Positions 42,096-50,532 of a stretch of DNA of 57,556 bases are shown piece by piece. The position numbers and the translations under genes are program-made. The notes under the pieces were generated by a model. It saw nothing but the letters and a program-made list of their open reading frames with translations, searched no databases and was not told the origin of the DNA. The stretch is from Adlercreutzia sp. ZJ473 (GTDB lineage Bacteria > Actinomycetota > Coriobacteriia > Coriobacteriales > Eggerthellaceae): assembly GCF_013185065.1 (NCBI RefSeq), contig NZ_JAAVTO010000011.1, positions 1 to 57,556 on the forward strand. The letters are read 5' to 3'. Positions within the stretch are counted from its first letter, which is position 1, and every line of letters starts with the position of its first letter.

Positions 42096-43067
42096 ATGAT
42101 TTGGGTTACTGGAGCAGGCGGCATGATTGGATCTCATATGATGGAATTCTTTGCCGAAAGATCATTGCCTGCTTTCGGCACTTTCTATATGCCGACAACG
42201 GATATTACGGAGCTTTGTTCCTCTATCGAGATGCATGAGTGTGATATTCGAAATTCTGCTAAGGTCGATGCATTTGTTTGCTACCGAAAACCCGACGTAA
42301 TATTTCATCTTGCCGCGCAAAGTTTTCCCGCAGTGTCATGGGAAAAACCGCTGGAAACCATTGAAACGAACATCGGTGGAACAATAAATGTTTTCGAAGC
42401 AGTAAAGCGGGTTCGCGCGATTGACTCATCGTACGATCCAATGGTGGTCGTTGCGTGCTCCAGTGCAGAATACGGATCAACGTTAGATAATCTTACCGCT
42501 CCAGTAACAGAGGATACTTCTTTTGAACCAGTTCATCCGTACGGCGTGAGTAAGGTTGGCCAGGATTTGCTCTCACGGCAGTACTTTGTCAACGATGACA
42601 TTCGATGTATTCGTGCGAGGATTTTCAATACTACAGGAACGCGAAAGGTAGGGGATGTTTGCTCCGATTTCGTAAGAAGGGTTGTTGAACAGGAATACAC
42701 CGAAGGAGCGATTAATCTTAGGGTTGGAAACGTCGAGACATATCGCGCAATTTTGGACTGCAGAGATACAATATCCGCTCTCTATCTTCTAGCTCAAAAG
42801 GGAATAGCGGGAGAAGCTTACAATATATCCTCAACTAAAGTATACCAGATTAAGGAAATAATAGATGCTCTTGAAAGGCTGACAAAAAGACCGATAGAAA
42901 GGAGTGTTGATTTATCTCTACTTAGACCTACGGATGAGAGGGTTATTACAGGTGATGTAAGAAAGCTTGTACTGCATACCGGCTGGAGTCAGTCGATAAC
43001 ACTCGAAGAGACGCTGAAGGATATGCTTGACTATTGGAGGAAGAAAAGTCATGCGCCAAATCGGTAA
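42096..43067 (+). CDS. NAD-dependent epimerase/dehydratase (GDP-mannose 4,6-dehydratase-like)
   Basis: The 323-residue enzyme is an extended SDR protein that remodels a nucleotide sugar. It has the dinucleotide-binding GAGGMIGSH at 6-14, HLAAQSFPAVSWEKP typical of the GDP-mannose 4,6-dehydratase branch, CSSAEYG with the catalytic Ser and Glu, and YGVSK (149-153) as the YxxxK. Position and motifs fit GDP-mannose dehydratase or GDP-6-deoxyhexose reductase; these cannot be told apart here. AAGGAG precedes the ATG. It is the first gene of the AT-rich cassette and overlaps the glycosyltransferase gene by 17 bases. Confidence 0.88.
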   Translation: MIWVTGAGGMIGSHMMEFFAERSLPAFGTFYMPTTDITELCSSIEMHECDIRNSAKVDAFVCYRKPDVIFHLAAQSFPAVSWEKPLETIETNIGGTINVFEAVKRVRAIDSSYDPMVVVACSSAEYGSTLDNLTAPVTEDTSFEPVHPYGVSKVGQDLLSRQYFVNDDIRCIRARIFNTTGTRKVGDVCSDFVRRVVEQEYTEGAINLRVGNVETYRAILDCRDTISALYLLAQKGIAGEAYNISSTKVYQIKEIIDALERLTKRPIERSVDLSLLRPTDERVITGDVRKLVLHTGWSQSITLEETLKDMLDYWRKKSHAPNR

Positions 43068-44133
43068 AGGCGAGACGGTATGTTTGGTCTGTCTGTCCGA
43101 CAACCCTGATCATCAAGAGGTTATATATTCCCTTTATCGGAAGATGAAAGACGCTGGATTTAATGTTCATACTATTGGAATAGAAAAACCCAAGACGCCT
43201 CATGCTTGTTTTGATGAAAACAACCATTATGTAAAATGCCCTTGCAGACCAGGTATATCTGCCGCAACGTTTGATATTGCGGGTCTCAGGAGGGTTATTG
43301 ATGAAGTGAAGGCTCTCAATCCTGACTTTCTATACTTTGAATCAGTACATACGTGGAATATCCCTATAGCATTTACTCTGAGGAATCAGGCAATAATACT
43401 CGAGGTCATACATGACGTCGATCCTCATGATGGAAGCAGAGCTGTTGAGGTTGCAAATTGGTGTTGCGCGAGAAGCGCTCATTATGTGGTCATTCGCAAT
43501 GGCAAGGATCGGGATTTATGCGCGTCAAAGTATGGTCTAGACCATAGCCATGTGATCACGCTTGATTCTTGGCGTGCATTTCCGCCTTTTGACCCACCGA
43601 CAAAAAGCGGCGAGGCTTTGTTTTTTGGTCGTCTAAGGAAATACAAAGGCCTATCAGCTCTCTTGTCTATTGCGCAAAAGGCACCCGAGGTCACATTTAA
43701 CGTGATGGGGCAAAGTGATCAAGAGTCTCTTGAAACCATTCAAGCACTTTGCAGGCTTCCAAACGTGAGGGTCACGGAAGGCTTCATAGAATCTCGCCAG
43801 ATGGATGAAGCTTTCCATAATGCAGATTGCGTCGTGGTCCCGTATGAGAGCGCAAGTCAATCAGGCATCATCATGGATGCATACCGTTATTCCAGACCAG
43901 TGGTTGCTTACAATGTGGGAGCAATTTCTGAGCAGGTGGAAAACGGAAAAACCGGCTTCCTCGTCACGTCAGGTGATGAAGACGGATTTGTGGGTTCTAT
44001 TCGCGGTATCGTCCATTCCGAACCTGATTCGCTGGCTGCATGGTCTCATCGTGCATATAAATTCGGTTTAAAGAAATACTCAGCGCAGGAAGCGGTGTCT
44101 CGTTTTGTCGCAATGTTGTCTCAGCTAAATTAG
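43051..44133 (+). CDS. Glycosyltransferase (GT4-like)
   Basis: ATG 43051 (MRQIGKGETV) follows TTGGAGGAAG. The 360-residue product has the two-Rossmann GT-B fold. The C-terminal donor site contains FFGRLRKYKGLSALL, VTEGFIESRQMDEAFHNAD and CVVVPYESASQSGIIMDAYR, the last matching the E-x7-E region of GT4 enzymes, and then VAYNVGAISEQVENGKTGFL. It would add one sugar of the polysaccharide repeat unit at the inner face of the membrane. The sugar is not predictable. It is followed 11 bases later by the polymerase gene. Confidence 0.88.
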   Translation: MRQIGKGETVCLVCLSDNPDHQEVIYSLYRKMKDAGFNVHTIGIEKPKTPHACFDENNHYVKCPCRPGISAATFDIAGLRRVIDEVKALNPDFLYFESVHTWNIPIAFTLRNQAIILEVIHDVDPHDGSRAVEVANWCCARSAHYVVIRNGKDRDLCASKYGLDHSHVITLDSWRAFPPFDPPTKSGEALFFGRLRKYKGLSALLSIAQKAPEVTFNVMGQSDQESLETIQALCRLPNVRVTEGFIESRQMDEAFHNADCVVVPYESASQSGIIMDAYRYSRPVVAYNVGAISEQVENGKTGFLVTSGDEDGFVGSIRGIVHSEPDSLAAWSHRAYKFGLKKYSAQEAVSRFVAMLSQLN

Positions 44134-44144
44134 GAGAGATTCTT

Positions 44145-45878
44145 TTGGCTCCCTACGCGGTTCTGCTGTTATTTATTCTGGTGCTTGGATTAATTGCTCG
44201 TGAGGCAGCATTTGTTGGCAAGCGCCTGTCGAAGCACGTTACAGCGGTGGGATGCTTTGCTATCGCATTGATGGCGGCTTTACGTTCGCCAACAGTTGGT
44301 GCGGATACGAGTAATTATCAGAATTATTTCAGCTGGATTGCAGGCATTCCATTAACGGATATCGCATCAACGGACACTGCATATTGGAACTCTCAGGGCA
44401 CTGAGATTACGTACAAACTCTTCAATAAATTCGTGTCCATGTTCTCGGTAGATCCCCAGGCGATCACGATAGCTTGTGCAATAGTGCTTGGCGTTGGGCT
44501 TTATTGCCTCTGCTGCCAATCAAAGGATTCCTGGTTGAGTCTCTTGCTTTTTGTCTGTTTCGGGTTGTTTCAGACCGCGATGAACATCGCCCCGTCGTGT
44601 CTTGCATCGATTATCGCAACTGTTGGATTGAGATACATACCACAAAGAAACCCCAAAATGTTTTTTCTCTGTATCGCACTTGGCTTGATATTCCACTATG
44701 CATCACTGATGTTTATTCCCTTGTATTTTCTCGGTAGGATTGGGTATCGGCTGAAAGGCGTAGTTATCATACTTATAGTGGCATTTGCAGCCATTCCTGT
44801 TCTTTATACCAGCATTGTTCCTCTTATTGCACTCGTCGTTCCATCTCGTTGGGCCCAGTATTTACAAGTAGAGAGGGTGTCTCTTTCTCAGCTGGGTGTT
44901 TGGACCTTTTACGCGGGTATGTTTATGCTTGCGGTTCTATTTTCCAATAGTCGAGATGATGACCGTAGCGAACGGATCAATCTTGCGAACATGTTATTTT
45001 TGGTCGTGGGAATTGCGTATGCATTCACGCTATGTAGTATGAGCTTTTCGAGAATCGCAATTCTCTTTGCTCCTTACCTCGTTGTTGCAATTCCAGAGTA
45101 TCTAGCCGATGCGAAAGAAAGCATGCGTAACTCTAGGATAACTCGCAGGACGATGACATACCTTGATTGGACTGTACATGCGAGCCATGCGAAAACAGTG
45201 ACTGTGTCTGTTGCGACAGCAGTATTTGTTTTGAGGCTCGCTATCAACAATATCGGGCTCACGATTCCTTATGAATTTTTTTTTCTAGGAGACAAAATGA
45301 AAAGGTATCTGCTAATAATCAAGTTAATGCTTATGAGAGACGGATATAAACGCGCTGAATACTTGCGGAAGAGAAAGTACTTTCACCGTCAAGGTGAAAA
45401 CTGTTTTTTTCAACCCTTTAATTTTGGTACAGAGCCCCATTTAATTTCTATGGGATCGAACGTTTATTTTGCTGCGGGCGTCCGATTCCTGACCCATGAC
45501 GTTATTGCGTTAATGCTGCGCACAAAGCTTGGTCGCGAGGATATCAACGAGAGAGTTGGAAGCATCGAAATTGGAAACAACGTGTTTGTCGGTGCGGATA
45601 CAACGTTGCTTTACGACATCAAGATCGGCAGCAATGTTATTGTTGCCGCTGGGAGCTTGGTTTCGAAGGACATTCCCGATAACTCTGTATGCGCTGGAAG
45701 ACCAGCGAGGATAATCGGCACGTTTGTCGACTACGAGAAGCGCATGCTTGAGTATTCAGAATTAATGCCTTGGAAGCAATGGGAGCAAAGGCGTGATCAG
45801 ATCGTTCACATTGAAAGAGAGTACTTTTGGAGCGGCAAGAGGAAAAAGCCTTTTTCATCAAAAACGAACAACAAATAA
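44145..45878 (+). CDS. EpsG-family polysaccharide polymerase fused in frame to a hexapeptide acyltransferase
   Basis: Starting at TTG 44145 after AGGAGA, the first 375 or so residues form an EpsG/Wzy-type polymerase with about ten membrane segments. They include MAALRSPTVGADTSNYQNYF and GLIFHYASLMFIPLYFLG, ending at IPYEFFF. The frame continues from Met385 (MKRYLLIIKLMLMRDGYKRA) into a left-handed beta-helix acyltransferase (GSIEIGNNVFVGADTTLLYD, IKIGSNVIVAAGSLVSKDIP, NSVCAGRPARIIGTF). The fusion rests on a nine-T run at 45276-45284: with eight T's the polymerase would stop at a TAG just before an AGGAG site for Met385. Two separate proteins are therefore the likely ancestral state. Confidence 0.85.
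   Translation: MAPYAVLLLFILVLGLIAREAAFVGKRLSKHVTAVGCFAIALMAALRSPTVGADTSNYQNYFSWIAGIPLTDIASTDTAYWNSQGTEITYKLFNKFVSMFSVDPQAITIACAIVLGVGLYCLCCQSKDSWLSLLLFVCFGLFQTAMNIAPSCLASIIATVGLRYIPQRNPKMFFLCIALGLIFHYASLMFIPLYFLGRIGYRLKGVVIILIVAFAAIPVLYTSIVPLIALVVPSRWAQYLQVERVSLSQLGVWTFYAGMFMLAVLFSNSRDDDRSERINLANMLFLVVGIAYAFTLCSMSFSRIAILFAPYLVVAIPEYLADAKESMRNSRITRRTMTYLDWTVHASHAKTVTVSVATAVFVLRLAINNIGLTIPYEFFFLGDKMKRYLLIIKLMLMRDGYKRAEYLRKRKYFHRQGENCFFQPFNFGTEPHLISMGSNVYFAAGVRFLTHDVIALMLRTKLGREDINERVGSIEIGNNVFVGADTTLLYDIKIGSNVIVAAGSLVSKDIPDNSVCAGRPARIIGTFVDYEKRMLEYSELMPWKQWEQRRDQIVHIEREYFWSGKRKKPFSSKTNNK
45276..45299 (+). promoter_or_regulatory. Homopolymer T9 tract and internal ribosome site at the fusion point
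   Basis: Nine consecutive T (45276-45284) are followed by CTAGGAGACAAA and ATG (45297). The TAG here is out of frame only because of the ninth T. AGGAGA is placed correctly for starting the acyltransferase at 45297. The tract is prone to slippage in replication, transcription or sequencing. Confidence 0.7.
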
Positions 45879-45887
45879 GGTGGATTT

Positions 45888-47069
45888 ATGGGCGGAAAAA
45901 TCGGAATCGTTACGCTCTATCACGATAATCTCAACTTCGGTGGACTGTTGCAGGCGTTTGCCCTCCATCATGTTGTTGAAACGCGCGGCTATGAATGCGA
46001 GTTGGTGACTTTCGATCTTGACTTGATGGGGCACTACACGCGTAGACTCGTGCACTTCAAACCTTCTCAGGCTTATGACGCAATTAAAAGGAACCTCTCG
46101 TTCCGATTCTGCGGGGCTGACTTGAAGCGGATGCGCAAAGAACGCATCCATGCATTCAAGCAGTTCGAAAAGTCGATACCGCACTCGAAGATTGTTACCA
46201 AAAGCGACTATCGTACGCAAATCGAAGATTACGATGTCGTATTGGTGGGAAGCGATCAGGTTTGGAATCCGGCATGGTGGAACGACATTCTGCTTCTCAA
46301 TGGGGTGGACGGAGCGAAAATCGTTAAGGCGTCCTATGCTGCAAGCATGGGATGCTCGTCGCTTGATGCACGTGACTCAAAAGAGCTTGCGTACTCCTTG
46401 GCGGATTATGCGTTCTTGTCCGTACGCGAAAAAAGCGCAGCAGATATTATTAGATCAGCAATTAATGACAAGGCAGATATCGAGGTGGTGCTAGATCCGA
46501 CGTTGCTCCTTTCGAGAGACGAATGGTTCAAGGCTCTGCCAAGTTTTGCTGAAGCACGAATTCCTGACAGTCCATATGCCTTCATTTATATGGTAGACAA
46601 GCAAGATCGATATACGGAGAAGAGCATACGTGCTTGCGCGGATGCAGGTTTGATTCCTGTGGTTGTGACATATGGATTAGATAAGAATTATAAGGAAGAG
46701 TTTGGGGGTAGAGCACTCATTCTTCATGACTGCTCTCCTGAGGAATGGGTTCGTTTGCTCGATGGTTCAGCAGTCATCATTACTGATTCATTTCATGGCA
46801 TTGCTTTTTCTTGTAATTTCGAAAAACGTTTCTGGTGTTTCCGGAAGGCAGAAACGCTCAATGGCTCAAACAAAGACGATCGACAAGAGGCGCTGCTGAG
46901 CCGTCTTGGGCTTTCAACGCGCATTATCGATGCAGAAAAGGATCTGACAAAAACAATGCTGCTCAGTGAACCGCGCTTTTTAAAGTGTTCTGAAGAGCTA
47001 AAAGTTGAAAAAGAATCATCTTTCGTTTATCTCGATAGATGTCTTACTGCGGCCTCGATATCAAGATAA
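45888..47069 (+). CDS. Polysaccharide pyruvyl transferase family protein
   Basis: The 393-residue protein starts MGGKIGIVTLYHDNLNFGGL with AAGGTGG upstream. Conserved features of the WcaK/CsaB/PssM family are the N-terminal NFGGLLQAFAL, the VLVGSDQVWNPAWW segment, ASYAASMGCSS, FLSVREKSAADII and DSFHGIAFSCNFEK near the end. These enzymes add pyruvate ketals, or act as GT-B transferases, on cell-wall or exopolysaccharide sugars, giving negative charge and sometimes an anchor for surface-layer proteins. It lies between the acyltransferase and the flippase in the same operon. Confidence 0.9.
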   Translation: MGGKIGIVTLYHDNLNFGGLLQAFALHHVVETRGYECELVTFDLDLMGHYTRRLVHFKPSQAYDAIKRNLSFRFCGADLKRMRKERIHAFKQFEKSIPHSKIVTKSDYRTQIEDYDVVLVGSDQVWNPAWWNDILLLNGVDGAKIVKASYAASMGCSSLDARDSKELAYSLADYAFLSVREKSAADIIRSAINDKADIEVVLDPTLLLSRDEWFKALPSFAEARIPDSPYAFIYMVDKQDRYTEKSIRACADAGLIPVVVTYGLDKNYKEEFGGRALILHDCSPEEWVRLLDGSAVIITDSFHGIAFSCNFEKRFWCFRKAETLNGSNKDDRQEALLSRLGLSTRIIDAEKDLTKTMLLSEPRFLKCSEELKVEKESSFVYLDRCLTAASISR

Positions 47070-48507
47070 TTCTAAAACGGGCACTCTAGGAAAAAATATT
47101 TCAATGTCGCTCCTTGCGAACGGCATTTCTATGTTTCTTGGTATGCTGGCCGTCATCGTGTTGCCTAAATATCTCAGCCTTGAGCAATACGGTTTGTACC
47201 AACTCTATTTACTGTATGTAGGCTTTACCGCCATGCTTGCATTAGGGGTTCCTGAAGGCATCTACCTTGCGCTGGGCGGCAAAAAGAAAGTCGACGTTGA
47301 TCGACGTGATGTCAGATTTCAGTTCAGTCTTCTGGCTGTATTGGATTTATTGGTGTTTTTCGTAATCGCGCTATTTACCTGCCTGACGGAAAGTGATGAA
47401 TTACGGCGCGCTACGCTATTATGGGTTGTTCTTTCGGGGCTAATTAACTGCGTGAGAAATTATCCGCTCTTCGTTTTGCAGGCAACGGGCAAAATTAGAG
47501 AATACTCTATCTCGGTTATTCTTGAGCGTGTTATCTCAATAGTTCCTATTGTAACAATGGTGTGCATAGGGTTTTCAAACATTACCTTCCTGCTGTTTTT
47601 TGACGTATTCGGACGAGCTGTCTCCTTTGTGTACGTGATGGCAGCATTTGTGAAGCTTGACTCTGGGCTGTTTTCGGACTGCTGCTCGGATGACGTCTCG
47701 GTTTTCACGAAATTAAGGGCTTTCCTATCGCAGACGCAATCTGGCTTTCAGCTGATGATTGCTTCGTACGCGAGTACTGCAATTATAGGTATTGCTCGTA
47801 TTGGCGTGGAGGAGGGATGGGAGTTCGCTCTTTTTGCCCAGATTTCCCTTGTGATAAGTATCGCCAACATGCTAACTCGGTTGATTAACGCAGTAGCTAT
47901 TCCCATTTTCCCTATGCTTAAAGATTTATCGGTTTCAGCGATTAAGGTGTTATACCGAAATGCATCATTTGTCATCACGTTGGCATTCCTTCTTCTCAAT
48001 GTGTTTGTTCAGCCTCTTGTTCAGGTTCTTGCTTGGTGGGTTCCAAACTACAGCGAAGCGCTGGGCTACGTTGCGCTCCTTGTTCCTATGTGCTTGTTTG
48101 AGAGCAAAACGGCCGTGTTAGTTATGAGCCTCTGCAAGTCTTTGCGTCGAGAGGAGATTCTTTTTGCAATTAATGTCACTTCGATTGCCTTGGCAGCGTT
48201 GGGGACAATGCTGTGTGTTATTTTCAGTGATGGTATTGCCACTCTTCTCGTTTTCCTTGTTGTCATTATGGGAGTTCGATGCTTTGCCGGGGAAATGTAT
48301 TTGTATAGGACATTTTCTTTTAGATCTGATGGGGCAATTATTTGGGATGTTGTGATTTCTTGCGGCATTTGCATAGTCTGGTGCATGCGTCCAAGTCTCT
48401 TGTCGGTAAGCAATGTCATGGTACCGGTGTTGTTTTCTATTGCTAATCGGAAAAAAATACTCTCTATAGCGAATAACTTCTGGGACATGAAGCGTTCCTC
48501 TCGCTAA
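47005..48507 (+). CDS. Polysaccharide flippase (Wzx/RfbX, MOP superfamily)
   Basis: The 500-residue protein has 12-14 hydrophobic segments and the N-terminal flippase signature TLGKNISMSLLANGISMFLG, then VLPKYLSLEQYGLYQLYLLY. Wzx proteins turn lipid-linked repeat units over the membrane for the Wzy polymerase. The assigned TTG start overlaps the preceding gene by 65 bases; the signature begins soon after, so the start must lie close to it, and ATG 47104 would cut the first helix. No domain is missing. It is the last gene of the AT-rich cassette. Confidence 0.88.
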   Translation: MKKNHLSFISIDVLLRPRYQDNSKTGTLGKNISMSLLANGISMFLGMLAVIVLPKYLSLEQYGLYQLYLLYVGFTAMLALGVPEGIYLALGGKKKVDVDRRDVRFQFSLLAVLDLLVFFVIALFTCLTESDELRRATLLWVVLSGLINCVRNYPLFVLQATGKIREYSISVILERVISIVPIVTMVCIGFSNITFLLFFDVFGRAVSFVYVMAAFVKLDSGLFSDCCSDDVSVFTKLRAFLSQTQSGFQLMIASYASTAIIGIARIGVEEGWEFALFAQISLVISIANMLTRLINAVAIPIFPMLKDLSVSAIKVLYRNASFVITLAFLLLNVFVQPLVQVLAWWVPNYSEALGYVALLVPMCLFESKTAVLVMSLCKSLRREEILFAINVTSIALAALGTMLCVIFSDGIATLLVFLVVIMGVRCFAGEMYLYRTFSFRSDGAIIWDVVISCGICIVWCMRPSLLSVSNVMVPVLFSIANRKKILSIANNFWDMKRSSR

Positions 48508-48874
48508 AGGGCTAAAGATGAGCGAGTGCACAGGAGCTTCAGGATTAAGTGTGGACGATCCGAGCATATTCTCACTCTGAACTACAACGATGAATGCAAA
48601 ACATATAAGAATCAATGGTTGTCTGATTGAATCGACTAAATTACGAGCGTATCCTCCCAGGCTCTCGCAGAGCCATTTAAAAATGCTATCGAAGCTTAAA
48701 AATTATCAACAGGAGGCTACCGAGTATTGGAAACTATTGAACCGCGTGAACCTATGCTTGCGGCTCTATCGACGCTGCGAAATTCACCGCCATGCCTATA
48801 AAGCTTGGATTCTTGATCCAAGTTTACTTGCTGGCGGAGCGCCTGTTGGTAACTATTGAATGGAAAGGAATCAA
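48508..48874. other. AT-rich junction spacer
   Basis: No supported gene. An open frame at 48590-48859 lacks a ribosome site and motif. Base composition switches from AT-rich to strongly GC-rich within the first codons of hddA, marking the right end of the inserted cassette. Confidence 0.4.
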
Positions 48875-49876
48875 GTGGTCATAACGCGAACACCGTTTCG
48901 TATGTCGTTCTTCGGCGGCGGGACGGACATGCCGGAGTTCTTCCGCGAGCACGGGGGCTCCGTCATCTCCACCACGTTCGACAAGTACTGCTACGTGACG
49001 GCGAGGCACCTGCCGCGGTTCTTCGACTACAGAAACGAGCTGGTCTACTCCAGGATCGAGCGCGTCGCCGACCCCACCGACTTCGAGCACCCCGCCGTGC
49101 GCAACGCCATGGCCATGCTCGACATGCGCGAGCTCCGCGTGACCTACGAGGCCGACCTCCCGGCGCGCTCGGGGCTGGGGACCTCCTCCTCCTTCGCCGT
49201 GGGCATGCTGAACGCCTTCCACTGCATGAAGGGCACCTACGCGTCCAAGGAGCGCCTCGCCAGGGAGGCGATACGCCTAGAGCGCGACCTTTGCGTCGAG
49301 GCGGGCGGCTGGCAGGACCAGGTGGCCGCCGCCTACGGCGGGCTCAACCGCATCGACTTCACGGGCGACGGGTTCAGCGTGAGGCCGGTCGTGATGCCGG
49401 AAGAGCGGAGGCGCGAGCTGGAGGGCAGCCTGATGATGTTCTTCACCGGGTTCACGCGCTTCTCGTCCGACGTGCAGAAGGCCAACAAGGCGGCTGACAA
49501 GACCGCGCAGCTCAAGGAGATGCTGGCGCTCGTGGACGAGGCGGAGGCGGCGCTGACGGACAAGGCGAGGCCGCTGGCGGACTTCGGGAGGCTGCTGGAC
49601 GCCACGTGGCGGCTGAAGCGCGGCGTCGGGCCGGGCGTGTCCAACGACTCGATCGACGCGCTGTACGCGCGGGGGACGGCCGCGGGCGCCCTGGGCGGGA
49701 AGCTGCTCGGCGCGGGCGGCGGCGGGTTCCTCGTCTTCTACGTCGAGCCCGACGCCCAGGCGAGCGTGCGGGAGGCGATGGGCGGCCTGTTGGAGATCCC
49801 GTTCGAGTTCGAGGGGGACGGCGCGACGGTGGTCTACTACGAGGCCGAGGACTACGACCCGGGGGAGGCCCGATGA
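48875..49876 (+). CDS. hddA: D-glycero-alpha-D-manno-heptose 7-phosphate kinase
   Basis: The GTG at 48875 (MVITRTPFRM) is preferred to ATG 48860 because AAGGAA lies just before it and family members start at this position. The 333-residue GHMP kinase has the N-terminal RTPFRMSFFGGGTDMPEFF, the phosphate-binding loop LPARSGLGTSSSFAVG and the C-terminal KLLGAGGGGFLVF. It phosphorylates heptose 7-phosphate at carbon 1 with alpha configuration, the GDP-heptose branch rather than the ADP-heptose one. It overlaps gmhA by one to four bases. Confidence 0.92.
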   Translation: MVITRTPFRMSFFGGGTDMPEFFREHGGSVISTTFDKYCYVTARHLPRFFDYRNELVYSRIERVADPTDFEHPAVRNAMAMLDMRELRVTYEADLPARSGLGTSSSFAVGMLNAFHCMKGTYASKERLAREAIRLERDLCVEAGGWQDQVAAAYGGLNRIDFTGDGFSVRPVVMPEERRRELEGSLMMFFTGFTRFSSDVQKANKAADKTAQLKEMLALVDEAEAALTDKARPLADFGRLLDATWRLKRGVGPGVSNDSIDALYARGTAAGALGGKLLGAGGGGFLVFYVEPDAQASVREAMGGLLEIPFEFEGDGATVVYYEAEDYDPGEAR

Positions 49877-50532
49877 TGGACGCCAGGTGCCCGCAGACGA
49901 GGGCCGAGGCCCTGGGCTCGCTGTTCGAGCGCTACCCCGAGGCGGCCGCATGCGAGGACGAGGTCCGGGCCGCCTGCGACCTGCTTGCCTCCGCCTTCAG
50001 GGCCGGCGGCAAGCTGCTCGCGTGCGGCAACGGCGGGTCGGCCGCCGACTCGGAGCACGTCGTCGGCGAGCTCATGAAGAGCTTCCGGCTCAAGCGCCCC
50101 GTCGACCCCGCGTTCCTGGACGCCTACCGCGCGGCCAACGGGGAGGAGGCGCCCGCGTGGCTGGAGGGGGCGCTGCCCGCCATCTCGCTCGTCTCCCAGA
50201 CGGCGCTCTCGACCGCCTTCGGAAACGACGAGGCGGCGGTCGGGGTCTTCGCCCAGCAGGTCTACGGCTACGGGAGGCCCGGCGACGTGCTGCTGGCGAT
50301 CAGCACGTCCGGCAACTCGGCGAACGTGGTCGAGGCGGCCAAGGTGGCCCGCGCGAGGGGGATGCGGGTCGTCTCCCTCACCGGCTCCGCCGAGTCGGAC
50401 CTCTCCGCGCTCTCCGACGTGTGCGTGCGGGTTCCGAGAGACGAGGTCTTCCGGGTGCAGGAGCTCCACCTGCCCGTCTACCACTGCCTGTGCGCCGCCG
50501 TCGAGGCCGAGCTGTTCGGGGGCGCGGAGTGA
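49873..50532 (+). CDS. gmhA: Sedoheptulose 7-phosphate isomerase
   Basis: The 219-residue SIS-domain enzyme converts sedoheptulose 7-phosphate to D-glycero-D-manno-heptose 7-phosphate, the entry step of heptose synthesis. Visible features are CGNGGSAADSEHVVGELMKS (substrate and metal pocket), FRLKRPVDPAFLDAYRAANG, SLVSQTALSTAFGNDEAAVG and AISTSGNSANVVEAAK, with VQELHLPVYHCLCAAVE near the end. Two adjacent ATGs (49873, 49876) could start it; the second is better spaced from GGGGGAGG. Its stop overlaps the start of the fused downstream gene (GTGA). Confidence 0.92.
   Translation: MMDARCPQTRAEALGSLFERYPEAAACEDEVRAACDLLASAFRAGGKLLACGNGGSAADSEHVVGELMKSFRLKRPVDPAFLDAYRAANGEEAPAWLEGALPAISLVSQTALSTAFGNDEAAVGVFAQQVYGYGRPGDVLLAISTSGNSANVVEAAKVARARGMRVVSLTGSAESDLSALSDVCVRVPRDEVFRVQELHLPVYHCLCAAVEAELFGGAE

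Noticed and set aside
48590-48859. Plus-strand frame of 89 codons before hddA
   Set aside because: It has no ribosome site or known motif and lies at a composition breakpoint; it may be a relic but cannot be supported as a gene.
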